From Phytopseudomonas argentinensis (lineage in GTDB: Bacteria; Pseudomonadota; Gammaproteobacteria; Pseudomonadales; Pseudomonadaceae): a stretch of 64,000 bases of DNA. The stretch's first letter is position 1; each line of letters starts with the position of its first letter. The position numbers were made by a program, and so were the translations under genes. The stretch spans positions 866,060 to 930,059 of the forward strand of contig NZ_FORC01000001.1 of assembly GCF_900113905.1 (NCBI RefSeq), in the 5' to 3' direction. Below the pieces are notes generated by a model. It saw nothing but the letters and a program-made list of their open reading frames with translations. It was not told where the DNA came from and ran no database searches. This document shows, piece after piece, positions 1 to 9,253 of this stretch.

Positions 1-1
1 A

Positions 2-988
2 GCCGGCGACGTGCTGCTGGTCGACCTGGCCAGCCCGGCCATCGCCGTGCTAGGCGCCTATCAGGAGCTGGGGCTGGAACCGTTGCGGCTGAGCAACTCC
101 TACTACAGCGTGCATTCCCACGAGCTGGGGTTGGCCGAAGTGGCGTTACCACCGGAATCGCACCTGCCGGGCAAGAGCATTCAAGAACTGGGTCTGCGCA
201 GCCGCTACAAGCTCAACGTGGTCGGTCTGCGCCGTCACGGCAAGGCGCTGGAAGGCCTGCTGGTGGACGAGAAGCTGAGCCACGCCGATACCCTGCTGGT
301 AGCTGGCAGCTGGAAGCAGATCCATCACCTGCAGAGCCTCAATCGCGACTTTCTGGTGCTCAGCCTACCCGCCGAAGTCGACGAAGTGGCGCCCGCGGCG
401 CGCAAGGCACCCTATGCCCTGCTGAGCCTCGCGGTGATGGTCGGGCTGATGATCAGTGGCCTGGTCCCCAACGTCATGGCCGCGCTGATCGGTTGCCTGC
501 TGATGGGCGCCTTCCGCTGCATCGACATGCCCAGCGCCTACCGATCCGTCCATTGGCCGAGCCTGATCCTGATCGTCGGCATGCTACCGTTCGCCCTGGC
601 CCTGCAGAAAACCGGCGGCATCGACCTGGCGGTGAACGGTCTGGTCGGCGCCCTCGGCAACGCCGGGCCACGGGTGATCCTGGCCAGCCTGTTCGCGGTC
701 ACCGCGCTGATCGGCCTGTTCATCTCCAATACCGCGACGGCGGTTCTGATGGCACCGGTGGCCATCGCCACCGCCCAGGCGCTGGGCGTGTCCCCCGTGC
801 CTTTCGCGATGACCGTGGCCCTGGCCGCCTCGGCGGCCTTCATGACGCCGATTTCGTCGCCGGTAAATACCCTGGTGCTGGGGCCGGGTCAGTACCGCTT
901 CGGCGATTTCGTACGCGTCGGCGTGCCGTTCACCATTCTGGTGATGATCGTCAGCGTGACGATGGTGCCGTGGATATTTCCGCTGTAG
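2..988 (+). CDS. SLC13-family anion permease, C-terminal part (5' truncated)
   Basis: The reading frame is open from the first bases of the window, so the start lies upstream. The first ~125 residues form soluble TrkA-C-like regulatory segments (for example the LPGKSIQELGLRSRYKLNVV stretch). About six hydrophobic membrane segments follow. The order of soluble RCK/TrkA-C modules between membrane halves is typical of SLC13/DASS-type sodium- or proton-coupled anion transporters, and the SNTATAVLMAP and TPISSPVNTLVLGPG stretches match the second conserved SNT-type and C-terminal motifs. The substrate (sulfate, dicarboxylate or another anion) cannot be told from this part. Confidence 0.82.
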   Translation, partial: AGDVLLVDLASPAIAVLGAYQELGLEPLRLSNSYYSVHSHELGLAEVALPPESHLPGKSIQELGLRSRYKLNVVGLRRHGKALEGLLVDEKLSHADTLLVAGSWKQIHHLQSLNRDFLVLSLPAEVDEVAPAARKAPYALLSLAVMVGLMISGLVPNVMAALIGCLLMGAFRCIDMPSAYRSVHWPSLILIVGMLPFALALQKTGGIDLAVNGLVGALGNAGPRVILASLFAVTALIGLFISNTATAVLMAPVAIATAQALGVSPVPFAMTVALAASAAFMTPISSPVNTLVLGPGQYRFGDFVRVGVPFTILVMIVSVTMVPWIFPL

Positions 989-1041
989 TTCACGACAAGC
1001 ACAGCGGCGGGATAAAGGCGCAAGTGACCGTTCGCGATCTC

Positions 1042-1123
1042 GTGGGAGGGGCTTTAGCCGCGAGTCCTACGCCTGGCCAGGCAAATCGAGGCTAAAGCGA
1101 ATCGCCGCCCGGCCTCTCCCACA
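1042..1123. repeat. REP-type palindromic pair
   Basis: GTGGGAGGGGCTTTAGCC lies at 1042-1059. It is mirrored by AGGCTAAAGC at 1089 and CCTCTCCCACA at 1113, giving an imperfect inverted repeat just after the permease gene. The same 18-base core recurs inverted at 46361-46385. Such intergenic REP/BIME elements are common in Pseudomonas. Confidence 0.75.
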
Positions 1124-1164
1124 AACGCGCTGCTCACCGTGCGCTATGGTTTTGAAACCGCACG

Positions 1165-1632
1165 CTACGCCGCGCGAAAGAAACGCCGCTTGGCGCGATT
1201 CAGCCAGCCGTCCTCGGACTTGTCGGCAGCCAGGCGGCGCAGGTTTTCGGTGACTGCCGCCACGTAGTTCTGGTCATCGTTGCGGATATGTCCGAACAGC
1301 CAGCGGCCGAGCAGGCTGCGCAACTCGTCACCGACATCCTCGCCCTGTCGGAAACGCGCGCGGTAATCCTCGACCCGGCGGATAAACAATTCATGCACCC
1401 GCTTGTGGGCCTTGGTGAACACGTAGCCCGACTCTTCGAGCATCGCCTCCTCGAAGGCGAAGTGCGAGCTGGTGTAGTCCACCAGTTCTTCGATTACCTG
1501 CCCCACGCCCTCGCGCGCACCTTGCTGTTGCGCTGCATATAGCTCGTTGATCATGTCGACGATGCGCCGGTGCTGGCCGTCGATCACGGCGATCCCGGTG
1601 TTCAGGTCATCGCTCCAACTGAGATAGGCCAT
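1165..1632 (-). CDS. Bacteriohemerythrin
   Basis: A 155-residue single-domain hemerythrin, a cytoplasmic non-heme di-iron protein that binds O2 and may serve in oxygen storage or delivery. The diiron ligand set is visible: H21, H57 with E61 (HFAFE), H76 and H80 (HKRVH), and H115 with D120. The N-terminal SWSDDLNTGIAVIDGQH segment is the family hallmark. It lies alone, in the opposite orientation to both neighbours, so it is probably monocistronic. Confidence 0.93.
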   Translation of the reverse strand: MAYLSWSDDLNTGIAVIDGQHRRIVDMINELYAAQQQGAREGVGQVIEELVDYTSSHFAFEEAMLEESGYVFTKAHKRVHELFIRRVEDYRARFRQGEDVGDELRSLLGRWLFGHIRNDDQNYVAAVTENLRRLAADKSEDGWLNRAKRRFFRAA

Positions 1633-1817
1633 GCCCTGCCCCTGTCACTGCCCTAAGTGGGGCCAGTCTAGGGCGGGTCAGGCAGCCCTCCGTTGATCTG
1701 GGTCAGGGCGCCTACCGAAGCTGATTCCGCAACGGCTGCCGTCGCAACAAAGCCGGCAAGCAGAGCGCCTGCGCCTGTGGGAAAATAGGCCACCGCCCGC
1801 TCCCGTGATGCCTCAGC

Positions 1818-2801
1818 ATGCCTGCCAAACGCCCATCGAAACCGCCCGCCTCGCCTGAGAAAGGTCAGCTGCACCCCCGCAACCGCCATCAGGGCCGCTA
1901 TGACTTTCCCGCGCTGATCAAGGCCAGCCCGGAGCTGACGGCATTCGTGATCATCAATCCGTACGGAAATCAGAGCATCGATTTTGCCAATCCCGCGGCG
2001 GTGAAGGTGTTCAACCGTGCCCTGCTCAAGCAGTTCTACGGCATCGCGCACTGGGACATCCCAGCGGATTACCTGTGCCCGCCAATTCCCGGGCGCGCCG
2101 ATTACCTGCACTACCTGGCCGACCTGCTGGCCAGCGACAACGGTGGTGAAATTCCCAGGGGCAAGGCGGTTCGGGCGCTGGACATTGGCATGGGCGCCAA
2201 CTGCATCTACCCGCTGCTGGGCAGTTGCGAATACGCCTGGCGTTTCGTGGGGGCGGATATCGCACCGCAGGCCATCGCGTCGGCCAGGGCCATCGTGCAC
2301 TCGAACCCCGGTTTGAGCGAGCAGATCGAACTGCGCCTGCAACCCGAGGCGCAACACATCTTCACGGGGCTGCTGCAACCTGGCGAGCGCTTCGAGCTGA
2401 CCCTGTGCAACCCGCCCTTCCACGCCTCGGCAGCCGAAGCCGCCAGCGGCAGCAAGCGCAAATGGCGCAACCTCGGCAAGCTCGACCCCAAGCGCAAATT
2501 ACCGGTGCTCAACTTCGGCGGCCAGGCGGCAGAACTCTGGTGTCCAGGCGGCGAAGCGGCGTTCGTGGCGCGGCTTATCGGCGAAAGCGCCGAGCACCGC
2601 GACCAGGTACTGTGGTTCAGCACGCTGATCTCCAAGGCTGGCAACCTGCCGGGCGTGTACGCCATGCTGAAGAAAGTCGGCGCTGTGGATACCCGCACGC
2701 TGGAAATGAGCCAGGGCCAGAAGCAGAGCCGCTTCGTGGCCTGGACCTTTCATGCTAGCGAACAGCGCCAACACTGGATGAACAAGCGCATCGACCTTTA
2801 A
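1818..2801 (+). CDS. rlmF: 23S rRNA (adenine-1618-N6)-methyltransferase RlmF
   Basis: 327 residues, the usual length for RlmF, which methylates N6 of A1618 of 23S rRNA using SAM. A basic N-terminus ([14 protein letters not shown]) precedes a Rossmann methyltransferase fold with the SAM-binding [12 protein letters not shown] motif (121-132) and the N6-adenine catalytic NPPF motif (198-201). The stop codon overlaps the stop of the convergent universal stress gene by 4 bp. Confidence 0.95.
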   Translation: MPAKRPSKPPASPEKGQLHPRNRHQGRYDFPALIKASPELTAFVIINPYGNQSIDFANPAAVKVFNRALLKQFYGIAHWDIPADYLCPPIPGRADYLHYLADLLASDNGGEIPRGKAVRALDIGMGANCIYPLLGSCEYAWRFVGADIAPQAIASARAIVHSNPGLSEQIELRLQPEAQHIFTGLLQPGERFELTLCNPPFHASAAEAASGSKRKWRNLGKLDPKRKLPVLNFGGQAAELWCPGGEAAFVARLIGESAEHRDQVLWFSTLISKAGNLPGVYAMLKKVGAVDTRTLEMSQGQKQSRFVAWTFHASEQRQHWMNKRIDL

Positions 2802-3688
2802 TCGGCGGCGCGCGGCTCGCGCACGATCAGGGTGTCGCACGGCACCCATTGCAGCAATTCACTTGCCGCACTGCCGAGCAGCACATTCATCAGCCCGCTG
2901 CGCCCATGCGTGCCCATCACCACCAGATCAACGGCATGCTCACGCACATAGCGACTCAGTGCAGCCCCCAGAGAGCCCTGCTCGATAACGATGCGGGTGC
3001 GCTTGCGCGCCTCGTCGGGCAGATCACTGGCAGAAAGAAATGCGGCGTAATCACCCTCCTCGATATGCCGACGCGTCTCAGCGTCGATCACCCGCTCCAG
3101 GCGGTCGGACAGCGGCGCCTCGGTGGTGTGATAAAGCACCAGTTCGCGATCGGGAAAGTAGCGGGCAGCCGCGTGCAGGGCGTGACGTGACGAGTCGGAA
3201 AAGTCGGTGGCCACGAGAATCCGCTGGTAGCGCCCGCGCGGCCGCTGGCGCACCACTAGCAAGGGCTGCGGCAACTGCCGGGCCAGTGACTCGAGCGTCG
3301 AGCCCAGCAGCAGGCGGCCCCACGACTCATTGCTCGCCGCCCCGGTGACCACCAGCGCACTGCCGGTCTCGCGCGCCGCCTGGGCGATGGCCTGCACCGG
3401 CTCGCCGCGCTCGATACGCAGGCGTACCTGCACATCGAGGCCTGACAGGTCCTGCTGCAGTTGCTGCTCGGCAAAACGCGCCAGGCTGGCGTCATCGCGC
3501 TCCCCGACCCAGCCCAGCACCAGATCGGGAGCCTGGGCGATTTCCAGCACATTGACGCCAACCAGCAGGGCCTGCCATTCCCCAGCCAGCTGCGCGGCCC
3601 GATCCAGCGCACGGTCGCAGCGTACGCTGAGATCGGTGGCCAGCAATACGCTTGCCGGTGTGCCCTCGCTCCAAGGTTGGCTGCTCAT
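2798..3688 (-). CDS. Tandem universal stress protein (two UspA domains)
   Basis: 296 residues with two UspA domains, about 8-145 and 152-290. The second has an ATP-binding signature [15 protein letters not shown]; the first has a looser [15 protein letters not shown] version. Such tandem Usp proteins bind ATP and are usually induced in stationary phase, oxygen limitation or envelope stress, but their exact role is unknown. The gene converges on rlmF. The start is supported by an AGGGGG-type purine stretch a few bases upstream. Confidence 0.92.
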   Translation of the reverse strand: MSSQPWSEGTPASVLLATDLSVRCDRALDRAAQLAGEWQALLVGVNVLEIAQAPDLVLGWVGERDDASLARFAEQQLQQDLSGLDVQVRLRIERGEPVQAIAQAARETGSALVVTGAASNESWGRLLLGSTLESLARQLPQPLLVVRQRPRGRYQRILVATDFSDSSRHALHAAARYFPDRELVLYHTTEAPLSDRLERVIDAETRRHIEEGDYAAFLSASDLPDEARKRTRIVIEQGSLGAALSRYVREHAVDLVVMGTHGRSGLMNVLLGSAASELLQWVPCDTLIVREPRAAD

Positions 3689-3781
3689 GGTTGCCCCCTT
3701 TGTTCTCTACACAGAAGGTGAGCCTGGACCCTAGCAACTCCTCCTGCCCGGGGACACCGGCAAATCGTAAGCAAACACGAG

Positions 3782-4411
3782 TCAGGATTTGCAGCGGCGC
3801 AGCAGCATCAGCGCCAGCCCGGCGACCCACAGCAACGATACACCGTAATTGATGCGCTGATAGAGGCCAAAACCATGGCCGCTCTCCAGCGCAGCGGCCA
3901 TCAGGGGCAAGGCGCCAAGGGCTGCCAGGGTGCATAGCAGCGAGAATGCGGCGAACCCTGACGAGGCGAGCAGACGCCGGGCCAGCCATACCCAGAGCCC
4001 GCTGGCCAGCAGCAGGCTGAAGGCCATGACCAGCCCCGACAGGTTGTGCAGGTTCTGGCTGTTGGAGGGCTGTTCAGGCGCACAGCCGGCATCACAGGCG
4101 AAGGAGCCGGTACCGAAGCTGCCCAGGCCATGGAGAATGATCAGCAGGCCGCTCAGCCGCGCCCAAGGGTCGCGAAAGCTCAGCAGCACCGCCGTACCGA
4201 ACAGCAGAAACAGCACGCCCAGCGGAAAATTGTTGATCAATGGCGAGAAGGCCTGGGTTGGTGCGCCTTCGGCGCCCAGCAGGCTCATGGCCTGGTCGAC
4301 ATGGCTGTAACCGGGATAAAACGCGCCGGCCAGGGTCACGCCCAGCGCCAACCACAATGGCGTGATGAGACCGGCCAGATAACCGAGTTTGAGCATCCTG
4401 TTCGAGTGCAT
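3782..4411 (-). CDS. DUF998 integral membrane protein
   Basis: 209 residues with about six hydrophobic helices. An N-terminal helix is followed by GYSHVDQAMSLLGAEGAPTQ, which resembles the conserved loop of the DUF998 family. The start is supported by AAAGGA eight bases upstream of ATG 4411. Function is unknown. It is separated from the Usp gene by about 90 bp and may be co-transcribed with it. Confidence 0.85.
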   Translation of the reverse strand: MHSNRMLKLGYLAGLITPLWLALGVTLAGAFYPGYSHVDQAMSLLGAEGAPTQAFSPLINNFPLGVLFLLFGTAVLLSFRDPWARLSGLLIILHGLGSFGTGSFACDAGCAPEQPSNSQNLHNLSGLVMAFSLLLASGLWVWLARRLLASSGFAAFSLLCTLAALGALPLMAAALESGHGFGLYQRINYGVSLLWVAGLALMLLRRCKS

Positions 4412-4599
4412 GCGAGCGTCCTTTTATGCCATGAAAGTCTGCTCAGTGACGTCTGCGCCGCGCTTCACGGCACATCGGTCCGGACAGCAATCCGTCGCCT
4501 GCGACACGCCAGCTGCAGCCCGCCAGGCGTTTTTCGTCCATAATCGCCGCCCTCGAAAAAGCTGCCGGGTTGCCTCCGGCCCTGATAGGTGGAAATTCC

Positions 4600-6219
4600 A
4601 TGCTGCGCATCACCGAACTGAAACTGCCCCTCGATCACGCCGACGATGCCCTGCGCCCGGCTCTGGTCGAGCGCCTGGGTATCGACGACAGCGAACTGCT
4701 CGAGTTCAGCGTGTTCAAGCGCAGCTACGATGCCCGCAAGAAGTCCGGCGACATGCCGTTCATCTACACCCTGGATTTCAGCGTGCGCGACGAAGCCGCG
4801 TTGCTGGCGCGCCTGAGCAATGACCGCAACCTCGGTATCGCCCCGGACGTGCGCTACAAGCCGCTGAACATCAGCGCAGCGCACCTGCCCGCGCAACGCC
4901 CGCTGGTGATCGGTTTCGGCCCGTGCGGCATCTTCGCGGCGCTGCTGCTGGCGCAGATGGGCCTCAGGCCGATCGTGCTGGAGCGCGGCAAGGACGTGCG
5001 CCAGCGCACCAAGGACACCTGGGGCCTGTGGCGCAAGAAAGTGCTCGATCCCGAGTCCAATGTGCAGTTCGGCGAAGGCGGCGCGGGGACCTTTTCCGAT
5101 GGCAAGCTGTACAGCCAGATCAAGGACCCCAACCACTATGGGCGCAAGGTGCTGGAAGAATTCGTCAAGGCTGGCGCACCGGAGGAGATCCTCTACGTCA
5201 GCAAGCCGCATATCGGCACCTTCCGCCTGACCGGCGTGGTGGCCACCATGCGCGAAGAGATCAAGGCCCTTGGCGGCGAGGTGCGCTTCCAGCAGCGCGT
5301 CACCGACGTGCTGATCGAAGACGGTCAACTGGTCGGTGTCGAGCTGGAGAACGGCGAACAGGTGCGCAGCCGCCACGTCATCCTGGCTCTGGGCCACAGC
5401 TCGCGGGATACCTTCCGCGCCCTGCACACGCGTGGCGTGTTCATGGAAGCCAAGCCCTTCTCGGTAGGCTTTCGCATCGAGCATCCGCAGTCGCTGATCG
5501 ACCGTGCGCGCCTCGGCAAATACGCCGGCCACCCGAAACTCGGCGCAGCCGACTACAAGCTGGTGCACCACGCCAAGAACGGCCGCTCGGTGTACAGCTT
5601 CTGCATGTGCCCGGGCGGAACCGTGGTCGCGGCCACCAGCGAGCCGCACCGGGTGGTCACCAACGGCATGAGTCAGTACTCGCGCAACGAGCGTAACGCC
5701 AACTCGGGCATCGTGGTCGGCATCACCCCGGAGCAGGATTATCCCGGCGGCCCACTGGCCGGCGTCGAGCTGCAGGAGCGCCTGGAATCCCACGCCTATG
5801 TGCTCGGCGGCAGCAACTACGAGGCGCCAGGCCAGCTGGTCGGCGACTTCATCGCCGGCAAGCCGAGCACCGCCCTGGGCAGCGTCGAGCCGTCCTACAA
5901 GCCAGGCATCAAGCTGGGCGATCTGGCGCCGGCCCTGCCGGACTTCGCCATCGAGGCGATTCGCGAAGCGCTGCCGGCCTTCGCCAAGCAGATCAAGGGT
6001 TTCGACCTGCATGACGCGGTGCTCACCGGTATCGAAACGCGCACCTCATCGCCACTGCGCATCACCCGAGGCGAGGATCTGCAGAGCCTCAACGTGCGCG
6101 GCCTGTTCCCCGCCGGTGAAGGCGCGGGCTATGCCGGTGGCATTCTGTCTGCGGGTGTCGACGGCATCCGTGTCGCCGAGGGTCTGGCACGCGCGCTGAT
6201 GGATGAGCAGGCCCGCTAG
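4600..6219 (+). CDS. FAD-dependent dehydrogenase (YtfP/HI0933-like oxidoreductase)
   Basis: 539 residues. After a ~90-residue N-terminal domain beginning MLRITELKLPLDH comes a dinucleotide-binding motif (VIGFGPCGIFAALLLAQMG) and a long FAD-dependent oxidoreductase body ending in a second FAD contact (GLFPAGEGAGYAGGILSAG). Large conserved NAD(P)/FAD-dependent proteins of this family are widespread in Pseudomonas; the substrate is not known. ATG 4600 is preferred, with AGGTGG upstream, over an in-frame TTG ten codons earlier. Confidence 0.88.
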   Translation: MLRITELKLPLDHADDALRPALVERLGIDDSELLEFSVFKRSYDARKKSGDMPFIYTLDFSVRDEAALLARLSNDRNLGIAPDVRYKPLNISAAHLPAQRPLVIGFGPCGIFAALLLAQMGLRPIVLERGKDVRQRTKDTWGLWRKKVLDPESNVQFGEGGAGTFSDGKLYSQIKDPNHYGRKVLEEFVKAGAPEEILYVSKPHIGTFRLTGVVATMREEIKALGGEVRFQQRVTDVLIEDGQLVGVELENGEQVRSRHVILALGHSSRDTFRALHTRGVFMEAKPFSVGFRIEHPQSLIDRARLGKYAGHPKLGAADYKLVHHAKNGRSVYSFCMCPGGTVVAATSEPHRVVTNGMSQYSRNERNANSGIVVGITPEQDYPGGPLAGVELQERLESHAYVLGGSNYEAPGQLVGDFIAGKPSTALGSVEPSYKPGIKLGDLAPALPDFAIEAIREALPAFAKQIKGFDLHDAVLTGIETRTSSPLRITRGEDLQSLNVRGLFPAGEGAGYAGGILSAGVDGIRVAEGLARALMDEQAR

Positions 6220-6265
6220 CAGCCGGGGGTGGTGCGCCGTGGGCACGGCGCCGGATTGAGGGGCT

Positions 6266-6304
6266 GCCGATCTCGACCTGCACACCAGCTCGATCGAGAT
6301 CGGC
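6266..6304. repeat. Perfect 11-bp inverted repeat between convergent genes
   Basis: GCCGATCTCGA (6266-6276) and TCGAGATCGGC (6294-6304) flank a 17-nt loop between the oxidoreductase gene and shaG. It lacks a T-run, so it may be a factor-dependent end, a protein-binding site or an orphan palindrome. Confidence 0.6.
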
Positions 6305-6324
6305 GCCCAGAGCGCCAGCCCCGT

Positions 6325-6657
6325 TCAGGATTCCCAGGGGCGCCCGCGGGTACGGCGCACCAGCTTGACCTTCTCCTGCATCGCCGACTTGGCCAGCATA
6401 TGGGCGCTGACCGGCGCGGTGATGAACAGGAACATGACGATCAGCAGCTCATGCAGGCTCAAACCTTCCTCATGGTTGCCAAAAAAGATCATCGAGGCGA
6501 CCACCATGCTGCCCACACCCAAGGTGGTGGCCTTGGTGGGGCCATGCAGGCGGGTGAAGAAGTCCGGCAGGCGATACAGGCCAATGGCGCCGATCAAGGC
6601 GAACGAGCAGCCGACCAGCAAGAAAAACGCCACCAGTGCTTCGATCCAGAATGGCAT
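6325..6657 (-). CDS. shaG: Monovalent cation/proton antiporter subunit G
   Basis: 110 residues with three hydrophobic helices and the family segment LYRLPDFFTRLHGPTKATTLG near the middle, matching MnhG/MrpG/ShaG. It is the last gene of the six-gene antiporter operon. Mrp-type complexes exchange cytoplasmic Na+ (or K+) for protons at the inner membrane and need all subunits. Orthologous sha genes of P. aeruginosa confer sodium tolerance. Confidence 0.93.
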   Translation of the reverse strand: MPFWIEALVAFFLLVGCSFALIGAIGLYRLPDFFTRLHGPTKATTLGVGSMVVASMIFFGNHEEGLSLHELLIVMFLFITAPVSAHMLAKSAMQEKVKLVRRTRGRPWES

Positions 6658-6670
6658 GGCAATTCCCTCC

Positions 6671-6940
6671 TCAGTCGATGATTTCGCCGTGCAGCAGGTG
6701 CTTGCCCACCGCCACGGTGCCGACGAAACCCATGACGGCGATCAGCAGCGCCGCTTCGAAAAACAGATCCGACTTCAGCCAGATCCCGAACACCACGATC
6801 AGCGCCAGGGCATTGATATACAGCGTGTCCAGGGCCAGCACCCGGTCGGGCATGTCCGGGCCGCGCACCAGACGGATCACGTTGAGCGTCACGGCGACGC
6901 CCATCAAGGCCATGCAGAAGGGAATCACGTACGCGAGCAT
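6671..6940 (-). CDS. shaF: Monovalent cation/proton antiporter subunit F
   Basis: 89 residues, three transmembrane helices, with the conserved RLVRGPDMPDRVLALDTLYINA segment typical of MnhF/MrpF (here about residues 24-45). It overlaps the 3' end of shaE by 16 bp and lies 13 bp before shaG, as expected for a translationally coupled antiporter operon. Confidence 0.93.
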   Translation of the reverse strand: MLAYVIPFCMALMGVAVTLNVIRLVRGPDMPDRVLALDTLYINALALIVVFGIWLKSDLFFEAALLIAVMGFVGTVAVGKHLLHGEIID

Positions 6941-7428
6941 TCGAAAATCTCCATCAGCGGGGCTTCATAGCGCGCCTTGAGTTCGGTAATCAGTTCTTGA
7001 TCATCGGGCACATCCAGGCCATGCAGCAGCAGCGTCTTGTGGTCGTTGCTGAGGCCCGACGAAACGGTGCCGGGGGTCAGGGAAAGGATGCAGGCGAGTA
7101 CCGAGAGGATGAATTCGTTGTCGATGTCCATGGGCACTTCGACGAACGCCGGACGCAGCTTGCGGGTCGGCCCGAGCACCAGTCGCGCGACGTGCAGGTT
7201 GGCAATGACGATGTCCCAGAGCACCATCAACAGGTAGCGGCACAACCGCAACGGGCGGCGCAGCCGCGGCACCTCGAGCATGAAGCCGCTGCACAGCAAG
7301 GCGATGCCCCAACCGAAAAAGGCGCCCAGTACCAAGTGGCCGACGCTGGGCGCGTTGACCATCAGCAGCCAGATCACCGTGAGCAGCACGCTGAGCATGG
7401 GATGGGGGAACAGACGGGACAGGCTCAT
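6925..7428 (-). CDS. shaE: Monovalent cation/proton antiporter subunit E
   Basis: 167 residues. Two or three N-terminal helices precede a cytoplasmic half with GTVSSGLSNDHKTLLLHGLDV, the conserved MnhE/MrpE C-terminal region. It overlaps shaD by 4 bp and shaF by 16 bp. An accessory subunit needed for assembly of the Mrp-type complex. Confidence 0.92.
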   Translation of the reverse strand: MSLSRLFPHPMLSVLLTVIWLLMVNAPSVGHLVLGAFFGWGIALLCSGFMLEVPRLRRPLRLCRYLLMVLWDIVIANLHVARLVLGPTRKLRPAFVEVPMDIDNEFILSVLACILSLTPGTVSSGLSNDHKTLLLHGLDVPDDQELITELKARYEAPLMEIFECSRT

Positions 7429-8927
7429 CGCTCACCTCCGCGCACGATCTGCAGATAGCCGTGCACATCCAGCAACTGCTGGGCGACGGCCTGGGTGTAC
7501 TCATGAATCGGCTGCGCCGCCACCACCAGCAACGGGCCACCGGCCAGCAAGCAGATGGTGGCCAGCGCGCGGATGCGGTCGAATTCGGCATTCGTCGCGG
7601 GCTCGCCCGTGCAGCGCCAGAACAGCGTGCTGCCGGCGCGCACCAGGGCGATGACCATACCCAGCCCCCCCACCAGCACCACCGGCCAGAGCACCAGCGC
7701 CTGCCAGCCGGCTTCCACCGAACGCAGCAGCATCAGTTTGCCAAGGAAGCCGGAGAACGGCGGCAAGCCGGCCACCGAGATCGCGCCGACGAAGAACAAC
7801 CCGCCAAGCAGCTTGGGCTGCAGCAGTTGCGGCCCCTTGCGCAGGCGCAGGCCGATCTCGCCGCGCTGGCGTGCCAGCAGGTCGGCCAGCAGGAACAGGC
7901 CGCCGCATATCCAGGTGCTGTGAATCAGGTAGTAAAGCGCCGCACCCAGGCTTTGCACGCTGCCCATCGCGACACCGGCCAGCAGGGTGCCGACCGACAC
8001 GATCACCAGGTAGCCGATCAGCCGGCCCAGGCTGCGCGCCGCCAGCGCGCCGGTCACCCCGAGCAGCAGGGTCAGCGCCGCCAGTGGCCACAACAGGTAA
8101 TCGACCAGATGGGCCAGCTGCCCCGCTTCGCTGCCGAACACCAGGGTGAACACGCGAAGGATCGCATACAGCCCGACCTTGGTCATCACTGCGAACAGTG
8201 CCGCTACCGGCGCCGTAGCGGCGGCGTACGCATTGGGTAGCCAGAAGTACAGCGGCAGGATGGCGCCCTTCAGCGCGAACACGATCAGCAGCAGATACCC
8301 TGCAGCTGCCAGCAGGTGCTGACGATCGGCGTCAGCTACGGAAAGTTTCAATGCCAGGTCGGCGATGTTCAACGTACCGAGCAGGCCGTAGAGCATGCCG
8401 ATGCCGATCAGAAAGAATGACGAGGCCACCAGATTCAGCACCACGTAATGCATACCGGCCTTGATGCGCATTGGGCCGCCGCCGTAGACCAGCAACGAGT
8501 AGGAGGCGATCAGCAGAATTTCGAAGAAAACGAACAGGTTGAACAGGTCGCCAGTCAGGAAGGCGCCATTGATGCCGAGCAACTGGAACTGCATCAGCGC
8601 ATGGAAGTTCGGACCACGCTGGTCGTCGCCACGCACCGCATAGAGCATGGCGAAGCTGGCCAGCACGGCGGTCACCAGCAACATCAGCGCCGCTAGGCGA
8701 TCAAGCAACAGGATGATGCCGAACGGCGCCTGCCAGTTGCCAAGTGCGTAGACCTGCAGCGCACCAGTGTCCGCTTGCAGCACCAGCCAGGCGCTCAGCG
8801 GTACTAGCGCCCAGGTAGCCAGCAGGGAGACCCAGCGTTTGGCGGTGATCGACAGCTGCGAGCCAATCAGCAGCAGGCTGCCGGTAAACAGCGGGATCAG
8901 GATCGGCAGGATCAGCGCGTGGTTCAT
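7425..8927 (-). CDS. shaD: Monovalent cation/proton antiporter subunit D
   Basis: 500 residues with about 14 hydrophobic helices. It is homologous to the NuoL/M/N proton-pumping subunits of complex I; residues ~105-275 carry the Proton_antipo_M core with conserved lysine-containing helices (VFALKGAILPLYFWLPNAYA). It overlaps shaC by one base and shaE by four. One of the two ion-translocating subunits of the complex. Confidence 0.94.
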   Translation of the reverse strand: MNHALILPILIPLFTGSLLLIGSQLSITAKRWVSLLATWALVPLSAWLVLQADTGALQVYALGNWQAPFGIILLLDRLAALMLLVTAVLASFAMLYAVRGDDQRGPNFHALMQFQLLGINGAFLTGDLFNLFVFFEILLIASYSLLVYGGGPMRIKAGMHYVVLNLVASSFFLIGIGMLYGLLGTLNIADLALKLSVADADRQHLLAAAGYLLLIVFALKGAILPLYFWLPNAYAAATAPVAALFAVMTKVGLYAILRVFTLVFGSEAGQLAHLVDYLLWPLAALTLLLGVTGALAARSLGRLIGYLVIVSVGTLLAGVAMGSVQSLGAALYYLIHSTWICGGLFLLADLLARQRGEIGLRLRKGPQLLQPKLLGGLFFVGAISVAGLPPFSGFLGKLMLLRSVEAGWQALVLWPVVLVGGLGMVIALVRAGSTLFWRCTGEPATNAEFDRIRALATICLLAGGPLLVVAAQPIHEYTQAVAQQLLDVHGYLQIVRGGER

Positions 8928-9253
8928 CAGCGCGACTCCTCACCATCGACATGGTCAGTGCGCAGCTCACCCAGGGCGCGCAATGACAGCACCACCACAA
9001 AGGCGGTCATGGCAAAGCCGATGACGATGGCCGTGAGCACCAGCGCCTGGGGAATCGGATCACCATGTTCGGCGCTCTTGCCGATGACCGCAGGCACCCC
9101 GGTACCCAAACGCCCCATGGCGAACAGGAACAGGTTGACCGCATAGGAAATCAGGGTCAGGCCCATGACCACCGGATAGATGCGTGCGCGCATCAGCAGA
9201 TAGACACCGCTGGCGGCCAGCACGCCCAGGGTAATGGCGAATAGCGCTTCCAT
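8927..9253 (-). CDS. shaC: Monovalent cation/proton antiporter subunit C
   Basis: 108 residues and three helices, NuoK-like. It contains GVYLLMRARIYPVVMGLTL and DPIPQALVLTAIVIGFAMTA, the conserved helices of MnhC/MrpC. Start and stop overlap those of the flanking subunits by one to three bases, indicating translational coupling. Confidence 0.94.
   Translation of the reverse strand: MEALFAITLGVLAASGVYLLMRARIYPVVMGLTLISYAVNLFLFAMGRLGTGVPAVIGKSAEHGDPIPQALVLTAIVIGFAMTAFVVVLSLRALGELRTDHVDGEESR

Noticed and set aside
4570..4599. TTG start ten codons upstream for the FAD oxidoreductase
   Set aside because: The ATG at 4600 has a ribosome site and family-like N-terminus.
4465..6012. Long minus-strand frame antisense to the FAD oxidoreductase
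   Set aside because: High-GC shadow without domains. The same applies to the long plus-strand frames opposite the glycoside hydrolase, dinG, shaAB and gntP genes.
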